Both the position numbers and the translations under genes were made by a program. This document shows positions 1 to 9,535 of a DNA stretch of 64,000 nucleotides, piece by piece. The stretch is taken from assembly GCA_942493315.1 (NCBI GenBank), contig OW818690.1:1116001-1180000 (forward strand). Reading direction: 5' to 3'. How positions within the stretch are numbered: position 1 is the first letter of the stretch; each line of letters starts with the position of its first letter. This stretch comes from UBA5429 sp942493315 (GTDB taxonomy: Bacteria; Bacteroidota; Bacteroidia; Bacteroidales; WCHB1-69). The notes below the pieces were generated by a model, which did not search any database, had not been told where the DNA came from, and saw only the letters and a list, made by a program, of their open reading frames with translations.

Positions 1-296
1 AGATTCAAAAGTTCAATAACTTCGGCAGTAGCTATAAATGTAAATGGAGTTGTAATAATTTCATCACCCGGATTTAATGAAAGAGCCATTAAAGCTATCT
101 GTAAAGCATCCGTTCCATTTCCACAAGGAATCACATATTTTACTTTCAGAGACTCTTCGAGATTCTTACAGAAATCAGCAACTTCAGGACCGTTAATAAA
201 CTGTGAATGATCCAGTACTTTTTGGATCGCCTGATCAATTTCAGCTTTAATTTTTTCATATTGACCTTTGAGGTCAACCATTTGAATCGGCTTCAA
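1..296 (-). CDS. DegT/DnrJ/EryC1-family aminotransferase, partial (3' end outside window)
   Basis: N-terminal part of a PLP-dependent sugar aminotransferase. The minus-strand translation contains MVDLKGQYEKIKAEIDQAI and then GNGTDALQIALMAL followed by a TTPFTFIATAEV block, the usual N-terminal and cofactor-binding start of this family, which makes amino sugars for surface polysaccharide. The gene runs off the left edge after about 98 residues, so the catalytic lysine is not visible. The start is uncertain. A TTG at 296 gives MKPIQMVDLKGQ, typical of the family, while the first ATG (281) would drop five residues. It follows the hydrogenase-like gene with a gap of only 4 bases and may share its transcript, although no functional link is obvious. 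Confidence 0.85.
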   Translation of the reverse strand, partial: MKPIQMVDLKGQYEKIKAEIDQAIQKVLDHSQFINGPEVADFCKNLEESLKVKYVIPCGNGTDALQIALMALSLNPGDEIITTPFTFIATAEVIELLN

Positions 297-300
297 AATA

Positions 301-2157
301 CTAAGATTTATAAGTTTCAATAATAGTATTCATCATCTTTTCAGTTTTTGCAGCTCCTTCTCCAAGGATAAAACCAATTTGTTGCACTTGTCTGAGGTTC
401 TCTTCAATAACTTCCGTAATTCTTTCAATAATCTCTTCCGGACGCTCCTCTTTGGAGTGAAGATTTCTCAAAATAATACAGATCAACTGATTAGGAATAA
501 GTGTGAACATAGTAGCATTAATTAACTTCCCTTGTATTTCTACATCTCTTTGCAGTTTATCATCGTCATGTTGAAGAAGATAAGTGAGTTGAGATATCAG
601 AGTTGCCGGTAATAAAGATTTCAGATTTGCCCCTACAAGGAATGGGATTACATCATGAATGTCAGCAGCATCTTCGCCTAATATTTCAACAAATCCAATA
701 TTGGAATCCACTACTTTAAAATTTGGATCAGTGAGTACAAGACCGGTTCTTAAACTTCTAATTAAAATGGATAAAGCTGATTTATTGGATCTGTTTTCAA
801 TCTCTGCTTCATTATATAAAATCTCCAGTTCTTTGAGTCTGGTTTCTGCTTTTTCTAACTCTTCAGAATTCCTACGCATGTTGATAACAGCCTCTCTTGA
901 ACCAAATTGTGAATTTGGAACACACATTTCAGGAATAGCGATCCCTTGTGCTACAGCGTAAGCTAAACCATAACAAGTTTGGTAGCCACAAGCACCACAG
1001 TTCAGTTCAATTCCATTTTTAGGTACAGTAATTTTTTTCAAAGCCACAATCACATTATATTCGTCAGGTTTTACTAAGGCATACTCAGCGTTATTATACT
1101 GACAATCAAGATCTTTATATCGGGAATGGGTCATTACATCACTAAACCACCGGTCAATTTCGAAATTAGCTAGTCTCTTTTTAATATAATCTTTGGTAAA
1201 TGTTTGTTTTAAAAATTTATTATCACATTTTGACATTCCGGGTCCTGTAATACATCCTTCACAGAAAAAGAGACTAAAATTACATTTGATATTTTCTGTA
1301 AACTCTTTAAATTGTTGAACAGCTTGAATAGTATTGGCGCTACCTTCAACAGTTGTTGTGTTCCCATTTAACAAACTGGTATCTAATCCGGTCGCTTCCA
1401 CAAATCCTTGAGCAATAGCATAAAGGCCCCCTTTGTATCCAAAAGGCATATCAAAATCTGAAATTTGTGTGTATGCTTCTTTGATATTAAATTCTTCAAA
1501 CAGTTGTCTTAATTCCTTAAAAGTAAGAACGGCATCGATTTTTGCATTTCCCTTATATCTGTTCAGGGCATTTTTTGCAGCTATACAAGGTGTAATATGA
1601 ACCACTTTAATATTTTTACCATGTATTTTTCTAATAACAATTGCAGTTGCAGCGGCTGGGGAAACATTGGGTACTAAATTGGGAAGTAAATCAGGATAAA
1701 TTTTTTCCACTAGTTCTACTGCTGCAGGACAATGTGAAGTTAGAAAGTACTTGCCATTAAAATTCTGAGCCGTAATTTCTCTAAATTTGGCAGCAATAAT
1801 ATCAACACCAAAAGACATCTCATTTACGAAGTAAAAACCTAGATATCTGATCATTTTCACAAATTTGCGATAATCAGCAATATCCACAAATTCTCCTGCA
1901 ATAGATGGAGCACAGATCGCTGCTACTTTTACACCGGAATTGAGCATCTCTTTCACATCTTTCTTCGAATCGTAGTATTTTATAGCACCATAAGCACAAG
2001 CAGCAATACAGTGTCCGCAATGAATACACCTGTCATCCTCAAAATGGGGAAAAACAGTATTTTGTTTTACATGTATAGCTTTTACAGGACATGCTCTGAT
2101 ACAAGAGTAACAAGTTTTACATTTATTTCTGTCCCAGATAATAATGTTGTTTGTCAT
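301..2157 (-). CDS. [FeFe]-hydrogenase-like iron-sulfur protein with PAS domain
   Basis: A 618-aa protein. Two 4Fe-4S motifs sit at the N-terminus (Cys13/16/19/23 and Cys44/47/50/54). They are followed by a hydrogenase large-subunit-like domain, a second Fe-S domain with NCGACGYQTC near residue 390, and a PAS-like domain in the last 150 residues. The architecture fits the sensory-type (group C-like) hydrogenase homologues rather than a metabolic enzyme. The active-site loops are atypical: TSHCPA where catalytic enzymes have TSCCP, PCIAAK where they have PCxxKK-like, and a CxxC (CEGC) where CxxxC is expected. Enzyme activity is therefore doubtful, and a redox or gas-sensing role is inferred. 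The start at 2157 (MTNNIIIWDRNKC) was chosen over an upstream ATG because the ferredoxin motif follows directly and the -7 box at 2185-2192 leaves a short leader. No output phosphatase domain is attached. Confidence 0.8.
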   Translation of the reverse strand: MTNNIIIWDRNKCKTCYSCIRACPVKAIHVKQNTVFPHFEDDRCIHCGHCIAACAYGAIKYYDSKKDVKEMLNSGVKVAAICAPSIAGEFVDIADYRKFVKMIRYLGFYFVNEMSFGVDIIAAKFREITAQNFNGKYFLTSHCPAAVELVEKIYPDLLPNLVPNVSPAAATAIVIRKIHGKNIKVVHITPCIAAKNALNRYKGNAKIDAVLTFKELRQLFEEFNIKEAYTQISDFDMPFGYKGGLYAIAQGFVEATGLDTSLLNGNTTTVEGSANTIQAVQQFKEFTENIKCNFSLFFCEGCITGPGMSKCDNKFLKQTFTKDYIKKRLANFEIDRWFSDVMTHSRYKDLDCQYNNAEYALVKPDEYNVIVALKKITVPKNGIELNCGACGYQTCYGLAYAVAQGIAIPEMCVPNSQFGSREAVINMRRNSEELEKAETRLKELEILYNEAEIENRSNKSALSILIRSLRTGLVLTDPNFKVVDSNIGFVEILGEDAADIHDVIPFLVGANLKSLLPATLISQLTYLLQHDDDKLQRDVEIQGKLINATMFTLIPNQLICIILRNLHSKEERPEEIIERITEVIEENLRQVQQIGFILGEGAAKTEKMMNTIIETYKS

Positions 2158-2184
2158 ATTTAGAAGTATTACGATATGAAAGTA

Positions 2185-2192
2185 CAAAAATA
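2185..2192 (-). promoter_or_regulatory. Promoter -7 element for the hydrogenase-like gene
   Basis: TATTTTTG on the minus strand matches the Bacteroidetes -7 consensus TAnnTTTG and lies 28 bases before the chosen ATG. No clear -33 TTTG is visible. It is divergent from the ClC promoter 33 bases away. Confidence 0.55.
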
Positions 2193-2224
2193 CATTATTT
2201 TCAGTTCAAACCATTTCTTTTTAT

Positions 2225-2232
2225 TATTTTTG
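2225..2232 (+). promoter_or_regulatory. Promoter -7 element for the ClC channel gene
   Basis: TATTTTTG followed by CC, 28 bases before the ATG at 2261, matches TAnnTTTG. Confidence 0.55.
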
Positions 2233-2260
2233 CCGCTTATTATGTGATTATAATATAATT

Positions 2261-4057
2261 ATGAACTTAAGCAATATTAAAGAACCCTTTATCAAATTCG
2301 GGCATAATTCCAAAGAACGCCTGGGGTTACCCAATACATTGCTTTTACTTAGTTTTTTCACAGGTATTTTTGGTGCAACAGCTGCCATTGTAGTAAAAAA
2401 CTTACTCCATTTTACCGTTTCTGTGCTTCATAATGCATTTCCTGATGCTCAACAAAACTATTTCTATCTTGCTTTTCCCTTAATGGGGATCTTATTGACC
2501 ATTTTTTTTGTTTCCAGATTTGTAAAAGATCACATTAGTCATGGGGTTAGTATTGTTCTGAAAGCTATTTCTAAAAGTAACGGAAAGCTTCGATCTCACA
2601 ATATGTATTCTTCTATTGTTGCCAGTTCAATTACTGTTGGTTTTGGTGGCTCCGTCGGACTGGAAGCCCCCATGGTGCTTACCGGTTCTGCAATTGGCTC
2701 CAATTTAGCCAGATTGTTTAACCTGAATGCCAAAAACACAACCCTACTTCTGGCATGTGGATCTACAGCTGCTATTGCCGCTGTGTTTAAAGCACCTGTT
2801 GCTTCCATTGTTTTTGCCATTGAAGTATTAATGATCGATTTTACTGCAGCTTCAATTCTTCCACTTTTGGTTTCAGCAGCAACAGGAACAGTTCTCTCTA
2901 TGCTATTTCTTGGAAAAGGGGTGATGTTAGATATAAAATCAATCGTTCCATTTACCATATCAAATGTACCTCTTTATATTGTTTTAGGAGTATTTACTGC
3001 GGCTGTTTCTATCTATTTTCTAAGGATTTCCCGGGGTATTGATAAGCTTTTCGGAAAGATTAAACACCCCTATTTAAAAGGAATTATTGGAAGTGTTCTA
3101 TTAGGAGTTCTGATTTTTTTATTTCCCGTATTATATGGAGAAGGATATGAAAGTATCAAGCTTTTAGTGGAAGGTCAGACTACACTCCTTTTTAAAAATT
3201 CACCCATATTTCACTATTTTGTGAACTATAAAACAGAGTTTTTATTCATCTTTTATATTGGTATTATTATTCTATTCAAAGGTTTTGCATCCTCATTTAC
3301 CCTTAGTTCGGGTGGTATTGGTGGTGTTTTTGCTCCGTCATTATTTGTAGGCGCTTTTTCAGGATTTTTTATTGCCTCTTTATCAAATACCTATCTGGGA
3401 ACCTCTTTGCCTGCTGCAAATTTTGTTTTAGCAGGAATGGCCGGTGTGATGACTGGTATCATGCATTCACCGGTAACGTCCATTTTCCTTATTGCTGAGT
3501 TGTCTTCCGGTTATGGATTGTTAATCCCCTTAATGATAACATCTTCAGTGTCCTATCTATTAGTTAAACCAATAGAAAAACACTCCATTTATAGTAAAAA
3601 ATTAGCTGAAAAAGGGGAACTGAAAACTCATAATAAAGACAAATTTGCCATGCATAAATTGGATTGGCATAAGTTAATTGAACATAACATCCTTACCATT
3701 ACAAAAGAGAGTTCTCTGAGAGAATATACCCAACTGATAGCGCGTTCTTCCAGAAATTTATTCGTAGTAACTGATGAAAAAAACCATTTTGTGGGAATGT
3801 TATGTATGGATGATCATCGGGAAACTATTTTCAAACAAGAACTCTACGATTCTGTTTCTGTCCAGGAACTGATGTTTTACCCCGATACTATTGCTTTATT
3901 TACTGATTCCAGTGAAACAATTATTAAAAAATTTAAAGAATCTGGCCATTATAACCTACCTGTAATTGATCAAGATCAAAATTATATTGGATTTTTATCC
4001 AAAACGCATTTACTAACCGTATATAAAGATTTTATTGCTGAAGATTCTGAAGATTAA
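2261..4057 (+). CDS. ClC-family chloride channel/transporter with CBS pair
   Basis: A 598-aa inner-membrane protein. The first 440 residues are hydrophobic with ClC signatures: GSVGLEAP near residue 128 (the selectivity-filter block usually written GxGxP or GREGP), GGIGGVFAPSLFVGA near 350, and a final MHSPVTSIFLIAEL helix. The glutamate of GLEAP is in the gating-glutamate position, so H+/Cl- exchange is possible but not provable here. The cytoplasmic tail from about residue 470 carries two CBS modules, usual nucleotide-sensing domains in this family. Its own -7 box precedes it. coaX follows 4 bases after its stop and probably shares the transcript. Confidence 0.9.
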   Translation: MNLSNIKEPFIKFGHNSKERLGLPNTLLLLSFFTGIFGATAAIVVKNLLHFTVSVLHNAFPDAQQNYFYLAFPLMGILLTIFFVSRFVKDHISHGVSIVLKAISKSNGKLRSHNMYSSIVASSITVGFGGSVGLEAPMVLTGSAIGSNLARLFNLNAKNTTLLLACGSTAAIAAVFKAPVASIVFAIEVLMIDFTAASILPLLVSAATGTVLSMLFLGKGVMLDIKSIVPFTISNVPLYIVLGVFTAAVSIYFLRISRGIDKLFGKIKHPYLKGIIGSVLLGVLIFLFPVLYGEGYESIKLLVEGQTTLLFKNSPIFHYFVNYKTEFLFIFYIGIIILFKGFASSFTLSSGGIGGVFAPSLFVGAFSGFFIASLSNTYLGTSLPAANFVLAGMAGVMTGIMHSPVTSIFLIAELSSGYGLLIPLMITSSVSYLLVKPIEKHSIYSKKLAEKGELKTHNKDKFAMHKLDWHKLIEHNILTITKESSLREYTQLIARSSRNLFVVTDEKNHFVGMLCMDDHRETIFKQELYDSVSVQELMFYPDTIALFTDSSETIIKKFKESGHYNLPVIDQDQNYIGFLSKTHLLTVYKDFIAEDSED

Positions 4058-4061
4058 AGAT

Positions 4062-4784
4062 ATGAATTTAGTGATTGACATTGGAAACAGTTTTCAAAAA
4101 ATCGGATTATTTCATCCGAATGGGGAACTTGTGCTTGTGGATTCTTTTCCAAAGCTTGATTGTGAATATATCTCAGCATTGATCCAAAATAACCATATTT
4201 GCCATGCGATAATATCTGAAGTGGGACTTATGGATCCAAATATTACGCAAATCCTTCAGAAAAAAACAAATCTTATCCCCTTTACAAAAGATTTAAAACT
4301 GCCCATTCAACTATCCTATTTAACACCGGATAGTTTGGGTAAGGATAGGATCGCAAATAGTGTAGCAGCCCATCATCTTTTTCCCAATCAAAATTGTTTA
4401 TCAATTCAGGCAGGTAGTTGTATTGTTTATGATTTTATTGATCAATTTGGTGCTTTTTTAGGAGGAGCTATTTCTCCGGGTATTCAGATGAGGTTTAATG
4501 CACTTTATGATCAAACAGCAAGATTGCCACTTCTCGAAAAATCTTCTATTGATTATTTTTTAGGAAAAGATACACAACAATCTATAAAAAGCGGCGTTAT
4601 AAACGGGGTAGTATTTGAAATTGAAGGACAAATTAATGCATACAAAGCTGAATTTAAAGATGTTTCAGTTCTTTTAACCGGCGGTGATATGGGCTACTTG
4701 CAAAAGTCAATAAAAAATCAGATATTTGCAACCCCTAATTTAGTCATGTTTGGCCTTAATAAAATTTTGAATTTGAATGTATAA
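4062..4784 (+). CDS. coaX: Type III pantothenate kinase
   Basis: A 240-aa cytosolic enzyme that phosphorylates pantothenate in the first step of coenzyme A synthesis. The N-terminal phosphate motif DIGNSFQKIG, the GKDRIAN block, the GGAISPGIQMR segment and a late LTGGD motif are the type III signatures of the ASKHA fold. The ATG at 4062 (MNLVIDIGN) places the phosphate motif at the N-terminus as usual, so an in-frame start 27 bases upstream inside the ClC gene was rejected. Its last 8 bases overlap the next gene. The order coaX, outer-membrane protein, TPR protein, LptC lipoprotein is conserved in many Bacteroidales and suggests a linked envelope operon. Confidence 0.92.
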   Translation: MNLVIDIGNSFQKIGLFHPNGELVLVDSFPKLDCEYISALIQNNHICHAIISEVGLMDPNITQILQKKTNLIPFTKDLKLPIQLSYLTPDSLGKDRIANSVAAHHLFPNQNCLSIQAGSCIVYDFIDQFGAFLGGAISPGIQMRFNALYDQTARLPLLEKSSIDYFLGKDTQQSIKSGVINGVVFEIEGQINAYKAEFKDVSVLLTGGDMGYLQKSIKNQIFATPNLVMFGLNKILNLNV

Positions 4785-6066
4785 ACGAATTTTAATTTCA
4801 TTTTTCGCATTGATAATAATATCATTGCTTTCTCTTACAGGATATTCTCAAAATGAGATTAGTTCCCCTTATTCCTCTTTTGGTGTTGGAATATTGAACC
4901 ATAGAACTAATGCTATCATGAGTAGTATGGGCGGTTCAGGATATGCATTTCGAAATCCATATCAGATCAACTTTAAAAATCCCGCATCGTATTCCCAATA
5001 CGATTCTTTGTCCTTTATTGCAGATGCATCATTAGGATTATACAACTATACACAACAAACAACAGATATCATTCAAAAAAATTCCAGAGCCAGATTTGAT
5101 TATTTAGCCATTGCTATTCCGGTCACCAAATATTGGGGAACCAGTTTAGGGATTATTCCATTCAGTGATTTGGGCTACAATATTGCAGACAGTGCATTAG
5201 TTTCCAATGTGGGTACTGCTCAATACAGATATGCCGGTGAAGGTGGTTTAATGCAAGCATATTGGGGTAATGGTTTTAAAATTAGGGATAATTTTTCTCT
5301 TGGACTCAATTTGAGCTATCTTTGGGGTAATTTTAACACATTAAGGTTTATGGAGTTTGATAACACCACTATTCATAATTCTAAAATTGCTGAAATTAAA
5401 AATATTGATGGACTTAGATACTCCTTAGGACTTCAATACACCTTAAACTTTAAAAATGATAATCAGCTAACATTTGGGCTTGTTTATGAAAACTCTGCTT
5501 ATATTGGTACCAGAGATCAAATATTGATTACCAATTATTCAGGAGCTTATGAAAACACAACTGCTTTTGACACAGTATTAATAAAAACAGGGGATGATGC
5601 AGTTAAGGGAACTTTAAAAATACCTCAATTTGTTGGCGCAGGTTTAACTTTTAACCAAAGGGATAAATACGTGATATCTACTGATTTTACATGGCAAAAT
5701 TGGAGTAAATTTTCCGGTACAGGAATTAAAGATTCTTTACAAGATAATTTTATTTCATCTTTTGGATTTCAATATACACCGGATTCAAAATCATCTAGAT
5801 TTTTACAAAAAGTAAGCTATAGAGCAGGTGTTAGATATTCAACTGGTTATATGTTGGTGAAAGGTTCTCCTATTTCAGATTTTGTTTTTTCTATTGGCGC
5901 AGGTTTTCCTCTTAAAACCTTCAATACAAAATCTTCTTTAAATTTGCTCCTGGAATATGGAAATATGGGAACGATCTCTAATGGTTTGATAAATGAAAAT
6001 TTTATCCGCTTATCTTTGAATTTCATTTTGCAGGAAAAATGGTATCAAAGAGTTAAATTAGATTAA
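4777..6066 (+). CDS. Outer-membrane beta-barrel protein of the coaX-lptC cluster
   Basis: A 429-aa protein with a clear signal peptide ending at GYSQ-N. Next come SSPYSSFGVG and long runs of alternating polar and aromatic residues ending in FIRLSLNFIL, the look of a FadL/OmpP1-like or porin-like barrel with a C-terminal strand. The start codon overlaps the coaX stop region by 8 bases, indicating translational coupling. Its substrate is unknown. Homologues at this position are usually annotated only as hypothetical outer-membrane proteins. Confidence 0.75.
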   Translation: MYKRILISFFALIIISLLSLTGYSQNEISSPYSSFGVGILNHRTNAIMSSMGGSGYAFRNPYQINFKNPASYSQYDSLSFIADASLGLYNYTQQTTDIIQKNSRARFDYLAIAIPVTKYWGTSLGIIPFSDLGYNIADSALVSNVGTAQYRYAGEGGLMQAYWGNGFKIRDNFSLGLNLSYLWGNFNTLRFMEFDNTTIHNSKIAEIKNIDGLRYSLGLQYTLNFKNDNQLTFGLVYENSAYIGTRDQILITNYSGAYENTTAFDTVLIKTGDDAVKGTLKIPQFVGAGLTFNQRDKYVISTDFTWQNWSKFSGTGIKDSLQDNFISSFGFQYTPDSKSSRFLQKVSYRAGVRYSTGYMLVKGSPISDFVFSIGAGFPLKTFNTKSSLNLLLEYGNMGTISNGLINENFIRLSLNFILQEKWYQRVKLD

Positions 6067-6119
6067 TAAATACTTTATTTTGAAAAAATACGTTGTTAAT
6101 ATAAATCAATAATTATAAA

Positions 6120-7613
6120 ATGAATTTAAAAATGAAAAAATTATTTGTTCTTTTTTCACTAACTGTTTTTGCGTTTGGATTGAATGCTCAAAATTCAAAT
6201 TGTCCTTATAAATATGGCGCTACACCAGAAGACTCAGTTGAAACATTAAACAAAACATCTTATTTTAGAACCTTTTATCAATCAAAAAACTATAAAGATG
6301 CGTATGAAAACTGGCAATATTTAGTACAACATGCCCCTTGTTGCTGGGAAGGGTTATATACTTATGCACAAAATATGTTTGAAACCCTCATTAAAGATGA
6401 ACAAGATTCTACCAGAAAGCAACTTTTAGTGGATTCTCTTATCTGGACATATCAGGTAAGACACCTCTATTTTCCTGAAAAATTTACTGAAGGGAATGGT
6501 ATGGGATTTCAAGGTTTTAATATGGTTAGACATAGACCTGCTTCCTATTTGGTAACCAATAATAGAGAACAATATAAGAAAGCATACAGTTTAATGACAC
6601 AATCTATTGAACTTGAAAAAGAGAAAACACAACCTACTATTTGGGATGTTTATTTCCAGGTAGCTCTCAAATTATATAAAAGTGAGAAAGATACGATCTT
6701 ACTTATTGATGCTTATGAAAGAGCAACCACTTATATTAGTTTAGGAATTGAAGAGTATAATAAAAAAATAGATCAACAATTGCCTAAATTTGAAAACCTT
6801 CAACAAAGAAAAGAAGCCAATCAAATTACAGAAGAAGAGTATAATAAAATTATGGAATCTTTATCAAAAGATACTGCAAGATCCAATTTGTTCATCAATA
6901 CCTACAAAAAAACATTGAATAATATTGAGATAGGTTTTGCTCCTTATGCTCCATGTGATGTTTTGATCATGGTTTATACAAAAAAAATGCCAACCATTAG
7001 AACCGATTTAGTTGCTTTGAAAAAGATGCTTCTTTTATTCCAAAAAGCATCTGATTGTCAAAGAAACCCTGTTTTCAATGAAGGTTTAGAGATTGTTCAC
7101 AAAGCTGAACCAAGTGCATTCACAGCTTATTTGATGGGAAGAAGTGTGATCCAAAAGGAAGGTGTGACAAATGAAGATTATCAACTTGCTATTCAATATT
7201 TCACAGAAGCAATCTCTCTTTACAAAAAAGATGAAGAAAAAGCAAGTGCTTATTTCTCCATTGCAAATATTTATTATATAATGAATAATTTTCCGGAAGC
7301 CAGAAATGCTTGTTATGAAGCCCTTAAATTAAAACCTGATTATGGTCAAGTTTATATTTTGATTGGAGATTTATACGCAGGTTCAGCATCCAGATGTTCA
7401 GGTGGTGATGCATTACCTAATGCAACAAGCTGGGCTGCTGTTGATAAATATAACAAAGCTGTCTCAGTTGATGCATCTTTAGATAAAATTGTTGCAGAGA
7501 AAAAAAGCGGATTAAGATTTCCATCTCAAAATGATAAGTTTATCAGAGGTTTAAATAATGGAGATTCTTATAGAGTAGGATGTTGGATCAATGAATCAAC
7601 AACTGTTAGATAA
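6120..7613 (+). CDS. Secreted tetratricopeptide-repeat protein
   Basis: A 497-aa protein with signal peptide MKKLFVLFSLTVFAFGLNAQ. The in-frame MNLK start at 6120 is only 12 bases upstream of MKK, and either start would work. Helical repeats fill the body, with the clearest TPR-like stretch near residues 370-420 (ASAYFSIANIYY, then ARNACYEALKLKPDYGQVY). The C-terminus contains SASRCSGGDALP and a possible extra disulfide. It is probably a periplasmic scaffold, and its place between a barrel protein and LptC supports an envelope role. The precise function is unknown. Confidence 0.75.
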   Translation: MNLKMKKLFVLFSLTVFAFGLNAQNSNCPYKYGATPEDSVETLNKTSYFRTFYQSKNYKDAYENWQYLVQHAPCCWEGLYTYAQNMFETLIKDEQDSTRKQLLVDSLIWTYQVRHLYFPEKFTEGNGMGFQGFNMVRHRPASYLVTNNREQYKKAYSLMTQSIELEKEKTQPTIWDVYFQVALKLYKSEKDTILLIDAYERATTYISLGIEEYNKKIDQQLPKFENLQQRKEANQITEEEYNKIMESLSKDTARSNLFINTYKKTLNNIEIGFAPYAPCDVLIMVYTKKMPTIRTDLVALKKMLLLFQKASDCQRNPVFNEGLEIVHKAEPSAFTAYLMGRSVIQKEGVTNEDYQLAIQYFTEAISLYKKDEEKASAYFSIANIYYIMNNFPEARNACYEALKLKPDYGQVYILIGDLYAGSASRCSGGDALPNATSWAAVDKYNKAVSVDASLDKIVAEKKSGLRFPSQNDKFIRGLNNGDSYRVGCWINESTTVR

Positions 7614-7618
7614 TCTAT

Positions 7619-8203
7619 TTGTTACATTTGAATTCTATAGTAAATTATAAGAGATTAATAAGTGCCATTCTGTTCGTTTGCGGAATGGCATTTGCCATTT
7701 CTTGTTCCAATGATCAGTATAAAAAAAATGCACCCCTCGAATTTGATGGTAAATTTCCGGATGAATCTGCCTCAAATATAGAAATTACCTTAAGTGACTC
7801 AGGTAAAATCAGTTTTACTCTTTTTGCTCCGGTTCTGAATAAATATAGTGGAGAGAATCCTTACATGGATTTTCCAAAAGGTATCAAAATAACATCCTAC
7901 AGCAACGGAGAAAAACAATCTGTACTTACTGCCGAATATGCTATTAGCGAGGACTGGACTCAACGAATGGAAGCTTCTAAAAATGTTGTAATTACGGACC
8001 TTGTCAAACACGAATCTATCAAATCCGAACAAATCATTTGGGATAAACTAAATAAGAGAATCTATTCAGAAGTGGAAGTGATCCAAATTAAAGCCGATGG
8101 AACAATAAACCGCGGTGACGGATTTGAAGCAGATGAGAAATTTACACGCTACGCTATTAAAAATCCACGAGGAGAAATGTTAACTACAAATGTAGGTTTC
8201 TAA
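7619..8203 (+). CDS. lptC: LptC-type LPS export lipoprotein
   Basis: About 194 aa with a hydrophobic N-terminus and a lipobox-like AFAISC, then a beta-rich body containing IKITSYSNGEKQSVLTAEYA and NVVITDLVKHESIKSEQIIW, the repeating pattern of LptC/OstA-like proteins that relay lipopolysaccharide from the inner-membrane LptFGB complex. The start is a TTG (7619, or 7628 giving MNSIVNYKR). No ATG exists before the signal peptide. It lies 5 bases after the TPR gene. An LptF/G-type permease is encoded elsewhere in this window (17150-18271). Confidence 0.8.
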   Translation: MLHLNSIVNYKRLISAILFVCGMAFAISCSNDQYKKNAPLEFDGKFPDESASNIEITLSDSGKISFTLFAPVLNKYSGENPYMDFPKGIKITSYSNGEKQSVLTAEYAISEDWTQRMEASKNVVITDLVKHESIKSEQIIWDKLNKRIYSEVEVIQIKADGTINRGDGFEADEKFTRYAIKNPRGEMLTTNVGF

Positions 8204-8224
8204 TATTCTATCGCTTTTTTTTAG

Positions 8225-8232
8225 TATTTTTG
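8225..8232 (+). promoter_or_regulatory. Promoter -7 element for serS
   Basis: TATTTTTG, 20 bases before the serS ATG, matches TAnnTTTG, so serS can be transcribed independently of lptC. Confidence 0.55.
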
Positions 8233-8251
8233 TCCTCTAATTCTTTTAACA

Positions 8252-9526
8252 ATGTTACAGATACAAACTATCCGTGAAAATGCACAATTTGTGATCGACA
8301 AATTGAAAGTGAAAAATGTTGATGCTACGGAAAACATCTCCAAAATCTTGGTTTTAGACACTGAAATCAGAGCTCTTAAAACCAGCCTTGATAACAATTT
8401 AATGGAACAAAACAGATTCTCGAAAGAGATTGGCATCCTCTTTAAAACAGGAAAAGCTGCTGATGCAGCTTCTTTAAAAGATAAAATTGCTGAACTCAAA
8501 ATATCGGAAAAAGAGGATCAGATAGCATTAGATCAAAAAGAACAAGAGATTATTGATATTTTAGTTCTTTTACCTAATCTTCCTCATGATTCTGTTCCTG
8601 TTGGCTACGGAGCTAATGATAATGAGATCATTCACAAAGAAGGAGATGATTCAAATATGGATGAAACAGCCGTTCCTCATTGGGATTTGGTTAAAAAATT
8701 TGATATTATTGATTTTGAATTAGGAACCAAAATCACAGGAGCCGGTTTCCCTGTTTATAAAGGAAAAGGTGCTAAATTACAACGTGCTTTGATCAACTTC
8801 TTCCTCGACTCTGCTTCTGCCGAAAACTATTTGGAAGTGCAACCCCCATATATGGTGAATAAAGATTCTGCCTACGCAACCGGTCAACTCCCTGATAAAG
8901 ACGGCCAAATGTATCACGCAACAGTGGATGATTTTTACTTAATCCCTACTGCTGAAGTTCCTGTTACTAACATGTATAGAGATGTTATTCTTAAAGAGTC
9001 TGATTTCCCTATTAAAAATTGTGCCTATTCTGCTTGTTTCCGCCGTGAAGCAGGTTCTTACGGTAAAGATGTTAGAGGATTAAACAGATTACACCAATTC
9101 GATAAAGTGGAGATCGTTCAAATTCAACACCCTGACCGCTCTTATCAAACCTTGGAAGATATGAGAAACTATGTTATGGGACTTCTCAGAAAGCTGGAAT
9201 TACCTTTCCGCGTTCTTCGCTTGTGTGGAGGCGATATGAGCTTTACATCGGCCTTAACGTATGATATGGAGGTTTACTCTAAAGCACAACAAAAATGGCT
9301 GGAGGTAAGCTCTGTATCCAATTTTGAGGCATTTCAGGCGAATAGAATGAAATTAAGATACAAGGATGAAGAAACCGGTAAAACAAGATTAGCCCATACC
9401 CTTAACGGTAGTGCTCTCGCTTTACCGAGAATTATGGCTGCTCTTATCGAAAATAATCAAACAGATAAAGGGATCGTGATTCCTGAAGTGTTAAGAAAAT
9501 ATACCGGTTTTGATATCATTGATTAA
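8252..9526 (+). CDS. serS: Seryl-tRNA synthetase
   Basis: A 424-aa class II aminoacyl-tRNA synthetase. An N-terminal coiled-coil arm (about residues 30-105) binds tRNA-Ser. The core has LPNLPHDSVPVG, the TAEVPVTNMYRD block, motif 2 CFRREAGSYGKDVRGLNRLHQF and motif 3 LNGSALALPRIMAALIEN near the C-terminus. Length and motif order are standard. Its own promoter box precedes it, and the TPR gene follows by 9 bases. Confidence 0.97.
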   Translation: MLQIQTIRENAQFVIDKLKVKNVDATENISKILVLDTEIRALKTSLDNNLMEQNRFSKEIGILFKTGKAADAASLKDKIAELKISEKEDQIALDQKEQEIIDILVLLPNLPHDSVPVGYGANDNEIIHKEGDDSNMDETAVPHWDLVKKFDIIDFELGTKITGAGFPVYKGKGAKLQRALINFFLDSASAENYLEVQPPYMVNKDSAYATGQLPDKDGQMYHATVDDFYLIPTAEVPVTNMYRDVILKESDFPIKNCAYSACFRREAGSYGKDVRGLNRLHQFDKVEIVQIQHPDRSYQTLEDMRNYVMGLLRKLELPFRVLRLCGGDMSFTSALTYDMEVYSKAQQKWLEVSSVSNFEAFQANRMKLRYKDEETGKTRLAHTLNGSALALPRIMAALIENNQTDKGIVIPEVLRKYTGFDIID

Positions 9527-9535
9527 CCAATCATC

